Of a stretch of 17,041 nucleotides of DNA, positions 1 to 7,793 are shown piece by piece. A model generated the notes under the pieces. It searched no databases and was not told the origin of the DNA. It saw nothing but the letters and a program-made list of their open reading frames with translations. The translations under genes were made by a program, and so were the position numbers. This DNA is from Bacteroidota bacterium (GTDB lineage: Bacteria > Bacteroidota > Rhodothermia > Balneolales > HLUCCA01), in the NCBI GenBank assembly GCA_003448835.1, contig DLXM01000084.1, positions 1 through 17,041 of the forward strand, read 5' to 3'. Position 1 is the stretch's first letter. Every line of letters begins with the position of its first letter.

Positions 1-440
1 ACGTGCTGGAGCAGCATTTTCCGATAATCCATTTGGTATAATTGATCACCGGAAAGGATCAGAACATATTCATATTCATGATTTTCAAGGTGATGGAAAG
101 ACTGTCTTACTGCATCAGCAGTTCCCTGAAACCAATGCTGAGAACTTGGTGTTTGTTCTGCTGCAAGAATATCCACAAACCCACGACGGGTGAATGCATC
201 AAAATGGTAAGTATTCTTTATATGTCTGTTTAAAGATGCTGAATTAAATTGCGTCAGCACATAAATCCGCCGAATATCAGAGTGTAGACAATTTGATATC
301 GGGATATCAACGAGGCGATATTTTCCACCAATAGGTACTGCGGGTTTTGAACGACTTTTAGTCAAAGGGTATAAACGACTACCTTGTCCCCCACCTAAAA
401 TAACTGAAACCGTTTGGTCTGTGACTTGGTGCATTTCCAT
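1..440 (-). CDS. glgC: Glucose-1-phosphate adenylyltransferase, N-terminal part (cut by left edge)
   Basis: GlgC makes ADP-glucose from ATP and glucose-1-phosphate, the committed step of bacterial glycogen synthesis in the cytoplasm. I translated the minus strand by hand: 146 residues are present and the frame stays open to the window edge. Visible are the nucleotide-binding loop [12 protein letters not shown] (residues 16-27), [20 protein letters not shown] (32-51), [11 protein letters not shown] (63-73), GTADAVRQ (106-113) and SGDQLYQMD (130-138), all hallmarks of the family. The YPLT / [12 protein letters not shown] wording resembles the cyanobacterial and plant branch more than the E. coli enzyme. 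Start: ATG at 440; an in-frame ATG at 434 is equally possible. There is no Shine-Dalgarno sequence. It begins 4 nt after the glgA stop, so the two are very probably co-transcribed and translationally coupled. Confidence 0.95.
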   Translation of the reverse strand, partial: MEMHQVTDQTVSVILGGGQGSRLYPLTKSRSKPAVPIGGKYRLVDIPISNCLHSDIRRIYVLTQFNSASLNRHIKNTYHFDAFTRRGFVDILAAEQTPSSQHWFQGTADAVRQSFHHLENHEYEYVLILSGDQLYQMDYRKMLLQH

Positions 441-444
441 AATA

Positions 445-1881
445 TTATAAAATAAGTTTCTTGTAAAGTTGGATGTATTCTTTTGCCGACTTATTCCATG
501 AGAAATCTAGTGAAATAGCTCGTTTCTGCAAATTAATAAATTGTTTTTTATCCGAAAATAGTGCTTCGGCACGTAATAATGAGTGCCATAAATCACCGAC
601 TGAAAATTGATTAAACCGAATTCCATATCCACCTCGATCTCCGAAATCAACAACTGTATCCCGGAGTCCCCCAATTGAACGGACAATAGGGATTGTACCA
701 TATCGAAGAGAGTACATTTGATTTAGTCCACAAGGCTCAACCCGAGATGGCATCAATAAGAAATCCGTTCCAGCGTAAATTTGGTGGGCTAATTTTTCAT
801 TGTATTGAAGTGAACTATCAAAATATCCCACATATTGACGTGACATTTCATTGAATTTAAAATGTAACTCCGGATCCCCGGTTCCAAGGATTACAAAATT
901 AACCTGATGCCCCTGCTCCAGATAGTTACTGATTAAAGCCGGTAATAAATCAGCACCTTTTTCTTTGACCAAACGCCCAATGAATGCAAATGTTGGACGA
1001 TTCGGATCCAGATTAAATGAGTTACATAAAACTTCTTTGTTCTCACGTTTACCGGATTCTACCGTTTTACCTGAAAAATTAGCTTCAATTAATGGGTCCG
1101 TTTCGGGATTCCAGACTTCTGTGTCTATACCATTTACAATTCCAACAGCTTTACCTTCTTCAGATTTAATAAGGTGCTCTAGTCCGCCACTTGAAACTTT
1201 AAGTTCCTCCATATATGATGGAGAAACAGTAGTCAATGCCCAGCAAGTTCGAATTCCAGCTGATAATGAATTTAATCTGCCTCCCCATTCAAGAAGTCCG
1301 GTTCGGGATGCATCAAAATAAGGTAACAGGTGCCGTTTTCCGAAATCATACCACCCATGATATTCGCCATTATGGATGGTAAGTACTGTTGGGACTAGTG
1401 CCAAGCCTCCAAATTCCGGGCATGATGTCATCATAAATGGAATCAATGAAGTATGATGATCGTGGCAATGAACAATATCCGGACGATTTTCAAAAGAATT
1501 CAACCATTGCAAAAAAGCTACCTGAAAGGATAGATATCGCTCAAATTCATCCCAATATCCATATCCACTTGAAGGATCTACATAAACTCCGGGACGGTCA
1601 TATCTACCGGGAATATCAATCACGTAAAGTGGAAAACCCAATGTGTTGTTCTTCTCTCTTCCAATCGTATAACGAAACCAGGATGGACCTATATTAGCAT
1701 GACCTTTATGGACTATTTCAAAATCGTGCTTTTCAATCCATGGTACCTGGTAAGCAGGCATTACCACCCAGCTATCATCACCAGCAATATTTTGGTATTT
1801 AGGAAGCGCCCCAACTACATCCGCAAGACCTCCTACTTTGGCAACCGGATAACATTCGACACTAACATGTATTATATGCAT
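445..1881 (-). CDS. glgA: Glycogen synthase (ADP-glucose type, GT5)
   Basis: GlgA transfers glucose from ADP-glucose to the non-reducing end of a growing alpha-1,4-glucan in the cytoplasm. The 478 residues are full length for the GT5 family. The N-terminal KVGGL motif (residues 15-19), which contacts ADP-glucose, lies in [15 protein letters not shown]. Further family marks are HCHDHHTSL (138-146), [11 protein letters not shown] (249-259), [11 protein letters not shown] (301-311) and the C-terminal nucleotide site [18 protein letters not shown] (379-396) with GGL at 404-406. The glutamate E382 lies in the conserved EPCGL active-site motif. The start ATG at 1881 gives the expected [18 protein letters not shown] beginning; the upstream stretch is AT-rich with no Shine-Dalgarno sequence. 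It is followed 4 nt later by glgC, the enzyme that supplies its substrate. Confidence 0.96.
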   Translation of the reverse strand: MHIIHVSVECYPVAKVGGLADVVGALPKYQNIAGDDSWVVMPAYQVPWIEKHDFEIVHKGHANIGPSWFRYTIGREKNNTLGFPLYVIDIPGRYDRPGVYVDPSSGYGYWDEFERYLSFQVAFLQWLNSFENRPDIVHCHDHHTSLIPFMMTSCPEFGGLALVPTVLTIHNGEYHGWYDFGKRHLLPYFDASRTGLLEWGGRLNSLSAGIRTCWALTTVSPSYMEELKVSSGGLEHLIKSEEGKAVGIVNGIDTEVWNPETDPLIEANFSGKTVESGKRENKEVLCNSFNLDPNRPTFAFIGRLVKEKGADLLPALISNYLEQGHQVNFVILGTGDPELHFKFNEMSRQYVGYFDSSLQYNEKLAHQIYAGTDFLLMPSRVEPCGLNQMYSLRYGTIPIVRSIGGLRDTVVDFGDRGGYGIRFNQFSVGDLWHSLLRAEALFSDKKQFINLQKRAISLDFSWNKSAKEYIQLYKKLIL

Positions 1882-1905
1882 ATAAAAATTTCATAAAGGT
1901 TTAAT

Positions 1906-1937
1906 GTAAAGTATGTAATGCCGGATTAATCATCAAA
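1906..1937 (-). promoter_or_regulatory. Candidate promoter of glgA-glgC
   Basis: Read on the minus strand, TTTG (1937-1934) is followed after 20 nt by TACTTTAC (1913-1906), a 6-of-8 match to the Bacteroidota -7 element TAnnTTTG. A start of transcription near 1900 would give a leader of about 20 nt before the glgA ATG. The match is imperfect and the region is AT-rich, so chance is possible. Confidence 0.35.
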
Positions 1938-1946
1938 ATTAATGTT

Positions 1947-1954
1947 TAAATTTG
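1947..1954 (+). promoter_or_regulatory. Possible -7 element upstream of the ABC exporter operon
   Basis: TAAATTTG is an exact match to the Bacteroidota -7 consensus TAnnTTTG on the plus strand, about 60 nt before the ATG at 2014. No TTTG or TTG is found at the expected distance upstream, so this is weak evidence. Confidence 0.22.
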
Positions 1955-1995
1955 CGTAACATCGCATTCAATCGTATCGTAAAACTTGCAAATTT
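1948..1995. repeat. Short inverted repeat AAATTTGC / GCAAATTT between glgA and the exporter
   Basis: AAATTTGC (1948-1955) and GCAAATTT (1988-1995) are perfect 8-bp inverted copies separated by 32 nt in the 132-nt divergent intergenic region. They could be paired operator half-sites or a weak hairpin in the exporter leader, but an 8-bp AT-rich match can also arise by chance. Confidence 0.3.
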
Positions 1996-2013
1996 TTAAT
2001 CAAATATAAATCT

Positions 2014-2931
2014 ATGTCCGTCATTCAAGTTAAAGGGATATCAAAGGTTTTTGGTGATACAAAAGCAGTTGATGATGTAAGTTTTGATGTTTCTGCCGGT
2101 AAAATATATGGGATTTTGGGTCCAAATGGGGCAGGCAAAACAACGACAATCCGCATGATTAATCACATTATGATTCCGGATTCGGGTGAAATTTTCATAC
2201 TGGGTCAAAAAGCCGGTCCTAAAACACAACCGCTAATTGGATATATGCCAGAAGAACGCGGGTTATATAAAAAGATGAAAGTCGGCGAGCATCTAATGTA
2301 CCTGGCCCGCTTAAAAGGTATGAAAGAACCCGAAGCCAAGAAATCACTGAATTACTGGTTAGAACGATTTGAAGCCTCAGACTGGAAGAAAAAAGAAGTC
2401 GGTGAACTATCAAAGGGTATGCAACAAAAAATCCAATTCATTGCAACTGTTGCACATGATCCGGATATATACATTTTTGATGAACCATTTAGCGGACTCG
2501 ATCCAATTAACAGCGAGTTACTTAAAGAAGTAATTCTTGAATTGAAAGCACGTGGAAAAACCATTTTATTCTCAACACATCGAATGGAACAAGTTGAACA
2601 GATGTGCGATGACATTTGCTTGTATAATCACGGGCGAAAAGTACTGGATGGAAATCTTAACACAATTAAGCGATCATTTGGTAGAAATACCGTAATCGTA
2701 GAGTTCGAAGGAGATGGAAGCTTTTTTGATCAATTTGAAGGAATTCGCTTCAATAACAGGTCAAATCGATTTGTTGAAATGATTCTGGGTGACTATATGA
2801 CCCCACAGGCACTTCTGGCTCAGGCAATAGATCATTTAGAAATCATTAAATACGAATTGGTTTATCCATCACTGCACGAAATATTCATCCAAACGGTCAA
2901 AGAAAGTTCTAACAAAAGGGTAAACGCATGA
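2014..2931 (+). CDS. ABC transporter ATP-binding protein, NatA-like
   Basis: This is the cytoplasmic ATPase subunit of an ABC-2 type exporter. All nucleotide-binding motifs are intact: Walker A GPNGAGKT (residues 36-43), the Q-loop region where the NatA-type sequence YMPEERGLY (78-86) stands, the signature LSKGMQQK (132-139), Walker B IYIFDEP (152-158) with the catalytic glutamate, D-loop SGLDP, and the switch histidine in STHRME (H189). The last 90 or so residues look like the extra C-terminal domain common in NatA-like ATPases (DUF4162 type). At 305 residues the length is typical. The start ATG at 2014 has no Shine-Dalgarno sequence. The TGA overlaps the ATG of the permease (ATGA), so the two proteins are made together. 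NatA-type transporters export sodium ions or other cations or drugs; the substrate cannot be told from sequence. Confidence 0.93.
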   Translation: MSVIQVKGISKVFGDTKAVDDVSFDVSAGKIYGILGPNGAGKTTTIRMINHIMIPDSGEIFILGQKAGPKTQPLIGYMPEERGLYKKMKVGEHLMYLARLKGMKEPEAKKSLNYWLERFEASDWKKKEVGELSKGMQQKIQFIATVAHDPDIYIFDEPFSGLDPINSELLKEVILELKARGKTILFSTHRMEQVEQMCDDICLYNHGRKVLDGNLNTIKRSFGRNTVIVEFEGDGSFFDQFEGIRFNNRSNRFVEMILGDYMTPQALLAQAIDHLEIIKYELVYPSLHEIFIQTVKESSNKRVNA

Positions 2932-4220
2932 GTTACGATAAATTATTTTTAATCTTCAAGCGTGAATATCTCACCAGGATTCGCACAAAAAGTTTCATCA
3001 TTTCGACGATTCTTGCACCTGTTGCGATTATTTTGTTGATCGCCATTCCAATTATTCTGCAAGTATCTGATTCTGAAAAAACTCAGGTAATCGGTATAAA
3101 GGATGAAGTTGGAACAGTGTTACCACGTCTGATTGAATTAAATTCTGAACGATATGTCCCTACACCTCCTGTCACAATGGACTCTTTGAGATCACTTGTA
3201 CTTTCCGGAAATCTTGATGGGTTTATTGAAATCACAGAAGAACATCTTGCAACCAACAAGGACGTTGAGTTACTGTACACAGGTTCAGGTGGCATGGGTT
3301 TAATTTCTGAAATTCGCTCAGATATTCGGATGGTTTTACAAAATGAACGACTCGATCGTGCAGAAGTAGGTGCTGTAGTGCAGGAAATTCTGGCGATGCG
3401 TCCACAATTATTGACACGCAAACTCACCGCTGAAGGTGAAGAAACCCAGGATACACTGGCATTATTTATGATTGGCTATATCATGTGTTTCATTATATAT
3501 GGTGCCATGTTTGGTTATGGTGCAATTATAATGCGGAGTGTGATCGAAGAGAAAACAAATCGGATTATTGAAGTGATCACATCTTCAGTGAAACCATTTG
3601 AGTTACTAATGGGTAAAGTACTTGGTGTAGGAGCTTTGGGTCTGACACAATTTATAATATGGTCGATCTCTGCTTCTGCTTTGCTTGCAATCGCTGCTCC
3701 GGTTACAGCACTTATTATTGGGGATGACGCTGCTTCAGTAGATGCTGGCGGTGCTACTACACAAGCCGCTTCTGAAATGCCCTTCGAAATTCCTACAATA
3801 GGTCCGGAATTGTGGATTACTTTTATTCTATTCTTCTTATTGGGATACTTAATCTACAGTGCTCTTTTTGCATCTGTTGGGTCTGCTGTAGACTCCGAAT
3901 CAGATTCGCAACAATTGATGATGCCAATTATGGTACCAATTATATTACCCATGTTGTTTTTGGGGAAAGTTGCACAAGATCCTGATTCTACCTTTTCGGT
4001 AGTTACCAGTTTAATTCCATTTTTTGCACCCATGTTAATGCCTGTGAGGGTTGCCATGACAGATGTTCCTGCGTGGGAATATGCATTAAGCGTGTTACTG
4101 ATGGTCGGTACGTTTATCGGATTAATTTGGCTCAGTAGCAGAATATACCGTGTTGGTATTCTGATGTACGGTAAAAAAGCCAGCTTTAAAGAAATGGCGA
4201 AATGGGTCCGATATAATTAG
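2928..4220 (+). CDS. ABC-2 type exporter permease, NatB-like
   Basis: This is the membrane subunit that pairs with the ATPase just upstream. A cytoplasmic N-terminus ending in REYLTRIRTKSF (12-23) leads into TM1 (about 22-46). An extracytoplasmic domain follows (about 50-172), and then five or six membrane segments (about 176-202, 230-262, 293-320, 330-348, 358-374, 384-404). The stretch EEKTNRIIEVITSSVKPFE (207-225), just after TM2, is the conserved cytoplasmic element of NatB / ABC2_membrane_3 permeases. The 430 residues are normal length. An AAAGGG sequence 7 nt before the ATG is one of the few Shine-Dalgarno-like sites in this window and, with the ATGA overlap, supports this start. An alanine/glycine-rich loop at about 266-283 is variable sequence. 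The exported substrate is unknown. A strong terminator follows the stop. Confidence 0.92.
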   Translation: MSYDKLFLIFKREYLTRIRTKSFIISTILAPVAIILLIAIPIILQVSDSEKTQVIGIKDEVGTVLPRLIELNSERYVPTPPVTMDSLRSLVLSGNLDGFIEITEEHLATNKDVELLYTGSGGMGLISEIRSDIRMVLQNERLDRAEVGAVVQEILAMRPQLLTRKLTAEGEETQDTLALFMIGYIMCFIIYGAMFGYGAIIMRSVIEEKTNRIIEVITSSVKPFELLMGKVLGVGALGLTQFIIWSISASALLAIAAPVTALIIGDDAASVDAGGATTQAASEMPFEIPTIGPELWITFILFFLLGYLIYSALFASVGSAVDSESDSQQLMMPIMVPIILPMLFLGKVAQDPDSTFSVVTSLIPFFAPMLMPVRVAMTDVPAWEYALSVLLMVGTFIGLIWLSSRIYRVGILMYGKKASFKEMAKWVRYN

Positions 4221-4245
4221 ATTGGGATTCTAATCTTATTGAAAT

Positions 4246-4282
4246 AAAAAAGGGGACTGATTTTTATCACTCCCCTTTTTTT
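4246..4282. terminator. Bidirectional intrinsic terminator
   Basis: An 11-bp stem pairs AAAAAAGGGGA (4246-4256) with TCCCCTTTTTT (4271-4281). A C-C mismatch follows, then four more pairs (TGAT/ATCA) and a TTTT loop. Runs of T leave the hairpin on both strands, so it can end the exporter operon from the left and the converging gene set from the right. It fills the 64-nt gap between the two convergent units. Confidence 0.9.
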
Positions 4283-4284
4283 AT

Positions 4285-4548
4285 TTAGTTAAATCCTATG
4301 GGTAGAGCAAGTGCTATTTCAAGATGCTCAGAGTTAACTTCTTTACTGAGTTGGTGTCTGATAAGTTTAGTTGTTGATTCATGAAGAAAAAGACAAGCTA
4401 TACCATTATGGTTATAACCTGTGTCAACCATACCTTGTAATAAACTTCGAAACTCGGCAAAATTATCGCCTTGTTTAACTCCACTTACCCAGGCTTTCAC
4501 GATATCATCACGTTCAGCTTTTGGCGGTAATTTGATGATCAAATTCAT
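4285..4548 (-). CDS. Small protein of unknown function
   Basis: This is an 87-residue protein that I do not recognise. It has no signal peptide or membrane segment, so it is probably cytoplasmic. The composition is balanced, with charged and aliphatic residues mixed as in a folded alpha/beta protein: N-terminal strand MNLIIKLPP, then a helix-like ERDDIVKAWVSGVKQ, GMVDTGYNHNGIACLFL in the middle, and a strand-like ending LEIALALPIGFN. It follows the M1-like gene by 29 nt in the same direction and ends just before the shared terminator, which fits a last gene of that operon. No Shine-Dalgarno sequence stands before ATG 4548. The opposite strand has no credible gene here. That it is a real gene rests on position and protein-like composition only. 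Confidence 0.62.
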   Translation of the reverse strand: MNLIIKLPPKAERDDIVKAWVSGVKQGDNFAEFRSLLQGMVDTGYNHNGIACLFLHESTTKLIRHQLSKEVNSEHLEIALALPIGFN

Positions 4549-4577
4549 ATAGTTTTTTTAGCACCGAAACGTATGGG

Positions 4578-6893
4578 TTACAGGTCTTGTAACAATATCT
4601 GCACTTGATGCAGAACGCGTACGTCGTATTCGTTGTAGTACCTGCTGCTCAGAATTTCCGTTCCAACCTTCTTGTCTATCTTGTCGAAAAGCTCTAAAGA
4701 TAAAAATCTTACTCTCGGATCTGAATCTGAAACTAACTCAGGCAGAAGTTCCTCCCAGTAAGATGGTGAAATTTCAATTTCCTTCAAAGTAGCAAAAGCA
4801 ATATTTCTAATAAAAAATGGAAATTCTTCTTCTAAGTATTGCATCAAATTAGAACCAAATTCGCGACCCTTTGTTGTTTTCACAATAAGTGGCAATATCT
4901 TAGCGGTAAAAAGTAAGTCTTTTTGATCTTCAACAAGTAATCCACGACCAGTTTCAAAAAACTCATCTTCATCAGCTACATAAAAATAAACTTCAATAGC
5001 TCTGTTGACTAGCGGGATATCCGGCGATGTACTTATAACCCTATAGACGGCCTGTTGCACCATTTCATTTCCTTTGTAGCGTTTCAATGCTTCCATCGCT
5101 TCATGCTGAATGGCATTGGAAGTATCCGCTAATAATGATATGAATCGTTGTTGTGTACCTGAATCCCCGTTTGTAAGCTGTGCATAACTTCGAACTAAAA
5201 TTGTCCTGACATTCGTATCGGGCTCATTTCGAACAATATCCTGCAAGAATAATTGAATATCAGGATCATCTTTAACCCTTCCAAATCCATCAGCTGCTTC
5301 TAACCTCTTCTTGTAATCTTCATCATTTCTTAGTTGATACCTCCAGAAAGAGGATGGTTTATTTTCGGTAAAATGGATGTTCGGTTCTGATGATATTATA
5401 TAAACATTATCAACATGACCGGAACCAGATAAAGTAATACGATCACCAGTTGATGAAATTGATAAATCGATGTCATTTATTGTGCCATCCGAAAACTTGC
5501 GAATTGTTAATGGGATAAAACGAGCCGGATATAGTGCATTTGGAATTGCCTCCACTGTCAGAGCGCCGGTTGATTCATTGAATTCATAATTCACTGTGAA
5601 TTTCTGGATTTCAACCTCAGGACTGGGTTCTATAAGTGGGAAAAATACATTATCAGGGACATCCATCGCCTGCAAGTAATCGGTAGCCGAGTAAACACCG
5701 GCCGGTAATTGAGCTATTGTTTGAACTTGGGTACTGTCGAATACAATGTGGTCTTGATTTCGTTGGTAGGTCTGTAAGGATTTTTCCCAGGACTGTGGTC
5801 CCCAATAGGTCCAGGTTTTTTGGCTCGAAACCGGATAATGAATCCAGTTATTTGCTTCAAAAGCTATGTTGGAATCACTTAAAGCAGCATATAACCAGGC
5901 TTGATATAATAGAATATGATTACCCTCAAGCAAAGTAGCCGGTTTGTGATATGAACCGAAATATTGGGATGCAATATCTTGAGTAAGCTGCTTTTTAACA
6001 TCACCTGAATTTTCAAAAATATAACTCAATCCACCACCAGCTGAACGACCTTCCCATTTGTGATCAGAGAGGTAAACCATATTAAATGACTCATAAGGAT
6101 ATTCCATTGAGAGTAAACTATCCGCATGAGAGATTAAATTGGCTGAACTTTGCAACAATTCAACTGCGTCAAACGGTAATTCTGCACCCGTTTCATAGTA
6201 TAATCTGTACAGTATTCCCTCGCGACGAATTGATAACATTTCTAAATCTCCCATAACCATACCAATATCAATAACAGGTATAGGTGTCGAGGATTTCCAA
6301 TGAAACAGACGCTTTTCTTCCGGGAGGAGTGTATTTCCGGTAGAAACGCCATTCCCAATGGCTTTCCAGTTCGCCGGTACAATCAATCGGATGTCGGTTG
6401 TTATGCTGATATCAGGATGAGGAATTGAAGGAAACAAATCACTTCTGGCACCGGGTAAAAAAGAGGACCAAAAAGTTCCGTTATTAGTTCTGTGAACCCC
6501 AAACTGTGGATCAGCTTTATAAACAATTTCAATTTTAAAATTGGTCGCTATTGCAAATGAATCAGGTACTGGGACATATAATGAATCACTTCTCATAGTA
6601 TGTTCAACCAACTGTTCATTAAATCTTACGGATTTAATATCACTACGAAGTGTGAGCAATTTAACGGTATCTACACCAGATACATTAAGTTTCATACTCC
6701 AGGTGGCTACTCCTAAAAATGTTGCCTCATCTGGTTCAACCTCCAATGTAAGCTGTAAATGATCGAAACTATAAGGTAAGTTCAAACCTGGCTCATAATC
6801 CACAACCTGTGCCATCACGACACGCGTCATTACGAGTGACATAATGAAAACGAATGACCAAATTGATATTCTACTGAAATATGGTTTCATCAT
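4578..6893 (-). CDS. Exported M1-aminopeptidase-like protein lacking the zinc motif, with HEAT-like C-terminus
   Basis: The 771-residue protein begins with a signal peptide (basic start, hydrophobic core 9-27, then MAQ at 27-29), so it is exported, probably to the periplasm. Residues 35-215 read like the N-terminal beta domain of M1 metallopeptidases (GTFWSSFLPGARSDLFPSIPHP at about 139-160 precedes a VPANWKAIGNG stretch). Where M1 enzymes have GAMEN and then HEXXH followed by a WFG-type triplet, this protein has GGGLSYIFEN (286-295) and TQDIASQYFG (304-313). The two zinc histidines and the catalytic glutamate are therefore replaced by Q305, S309 and D306, and the downstream NEGFA-like helix has no matching glutamate. 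It is probably not a zinc peptidase. Residues about 520-771 form repeated alpha-helical pairs resembling HEAT repeats. The start overlaps the hisN-like stop (ATGATGA); a second in-frame ATG at 6890 is possible. Its role is unknown; a binding or scaffold function is an inference. Confidence 0.82.
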   Translation of the reverse strand: MMKPYFSRISIWSFVFIMSLVMTRVVMAQVVDYEPGLNLPYSFDHLQLTLEVEPDEATFLGVATWSMKLNVSGVDTVKLLTLRSDIKSVRFNEQLVEHTMRSDSLYVPVPDSFAIATNFKIEIVYKADPQFGVHRTNNGTFWSSFLPGARSDLFPSIPHPDISITTDIRLIVPANWKAIGNGVSTGNTLLPEEKRLFHWKSSTPIPVIDIGMVMGDLEMLSIRREGILYRLYYETGAELPFDAVELLQSSANLISHADSLLSMEYPYESFNMVYLSDHKWEGRSAGGGLSYIFENSGDVKKQLTQDIASQYFGSYHKPATLLEGNHILLYQAWLYAALSDSNIAFEANNWIHYPVSSQKTWTYWGPQSWEKSLQTYQRNQDHIVFDSTQVQTIAQLPAGVYSATDYLQAMDVPDNVFFPLIEPSPEVEIQKFTVNYEFNESTGALTVEAIPNALYPARFIPLTIRKFSDGTINDIDLSISSTGDRITLSGSGHVDNVYIISSEPNIHFTENKPSSFWRYQLRNDEDYKKRLEAADGFGRVKDDPDIQLFLQDIVRNEPDTNVRTILVRSYAQLTNGDSGTQQRFISLLADTSNAIQHEAMEALKRYKGNEMVQQAVYRVISTSPDIPLVNRAIEVYFYVADEDEFFETGRGLLVEDQKDLLFTAKILPLIVKTTKGREFGSNLMQYLEEEFPFFIRNIAFATLKEIEISPSYWEELLPELVSDSDPRVRFLSLELFDKIDKKVGTEILSSRYYNEYDVRVLHQVQILLQDL

Positions 6894-7660
6894 TGGTTGT
6901 TTTGAATAATTTTCAACACTGTATCTTTAAGTCCATCAACGATTGAAATACCGTTTCCCGTATGTATGTTTGCGCGACCATAAACGTCCACAAAATGTCC
7001 ACCTGCTCCTTGTAAAACCGGCATTAATGCGGCGGCATCCCAAATGTTTAAAATTGGGTCGAACATTACATCCGCCCTACCGGTAGCAACCATCATATGA
7101 CCATATGCATCACCCCAGGTTCTATCTACCTTCACTATTTTCATCATTTCATTGATACCCATTTCGAAACCATGCTTGCGGATGTTTTTTCGATCCGTAG
7201 TAATAAGCGTGGCTTCTGATAGCTCTGTACAGGTTCTGACTTTCACTGCTTTTCCATTTAATCGTGTCCCCAGGGTAGCTGAACCCTCACACATTTCATC
7301 CATAGCGGGGGCATAAATAACACCGGCAACCGGATTATCATCAACCAAAATGCCGATTAACGTGGTGTAAAGTGGAATTCCATGAATAAAAGATATGGTT
7401 CCATCAATCGGATCCAGTATCCATTTAATACGGGCATCAGGATTAGTTATTCCATATTCTTCACCGATTATACCATGATCAGGGAAAATGCGTTGAATTT
7501 CATTGCGAATGATTTGTTCAGCTTCCCGATCAGCTATGGTAACTGGTGAATCGTCAGATTTCCGTATGACATTAAGTCCTTTGCGAAAATAAGTTAACGT
7601 GTGATCACCGCCCAATCGGGCAAAATTTATAGCATGATCTAATAATTCTCGTTCATTCAC
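6890..7660 (-). CDS. hisN: Inositol-monophosphatase family phosphatase, probably histidinol-phosphatase HisN
   Basis: This is a magnesium-dependent phosphatase of the IMPase superfamily. The metal site is complete: E67 in GEE (67 and 68), DPIDGT (83-88) with D83 and D86, and D208 in WDAAAL. The lithium-sensitive-type loop SDDSPVTIAD (35-44) is also present. TWGDAYGHMMVATGRADVMFD (181-201) and WDAAALMPVLQGAGG are closer to HisN (histidinol-phosphate to histidinol, the histidine pathway) than to SuhB or CysQ, but no other his gene is nearby, so substrate identity is moderate. The 256 residues are typical. Translation starts at a GTG (7660), because the only nearby ATG is out of frame. AGGA about 12 nt upstream is a weak ribosome site. 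The stop overlaps the start of the M1-like gene, which couples the two. Confidence 0.85.
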   Translation of the reverse strand: MNERELLDHAINFARLGGDHTLTYFRKGLNVIRKSDDSPVTIADREAEQIIRNEIQRIFPDHGIIGEEYGITNPDARIKWILDPIDGTISFIHGIPLYTTLIGILVDDNPVAGVIYAPAMDEMCEGSATLGTRLNGKAVKVRTCTELSEATLITTDRKNIRKHGFEMGINEMMKIVKVDRTWGDAYGHMMVATGRADVMFDPILNIWDAAALMPVLQGAGGHFVDVYGRANIHTGNGISIVDGLKDTVLKIIQNNQ

Positions 7661-7793
7661 GTGCAGGTATATCCTATTCTAGTTGTATATTTGCGCCATC
7701 CCCAAAAGGAAAATTCTAAATAAACGACAAATTTCCACACAATTTTATCGTTTGTAGATTATGTTAACTATTTATGAAAAATAACATTTTAAA

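Noticed and set aside
42..233. 63-codon plus-strand ORF at the left edge
   Set aside because: It lies wholly antisense to glgC, whose protein is clearly recognisable; the ORF has no protein-like character.
965..1321. 118-codon plus-strand ORF
   Set aside because: Antisense to the conserved core of glgA; no independent evidence for expression.
7717..7754. Inverted hexamer AAACGA / TCGTTT between hisN and tex
   Set aside because: Only 6 bp, separated by about 22 nt, in AT-rich DNA; expected by chance.
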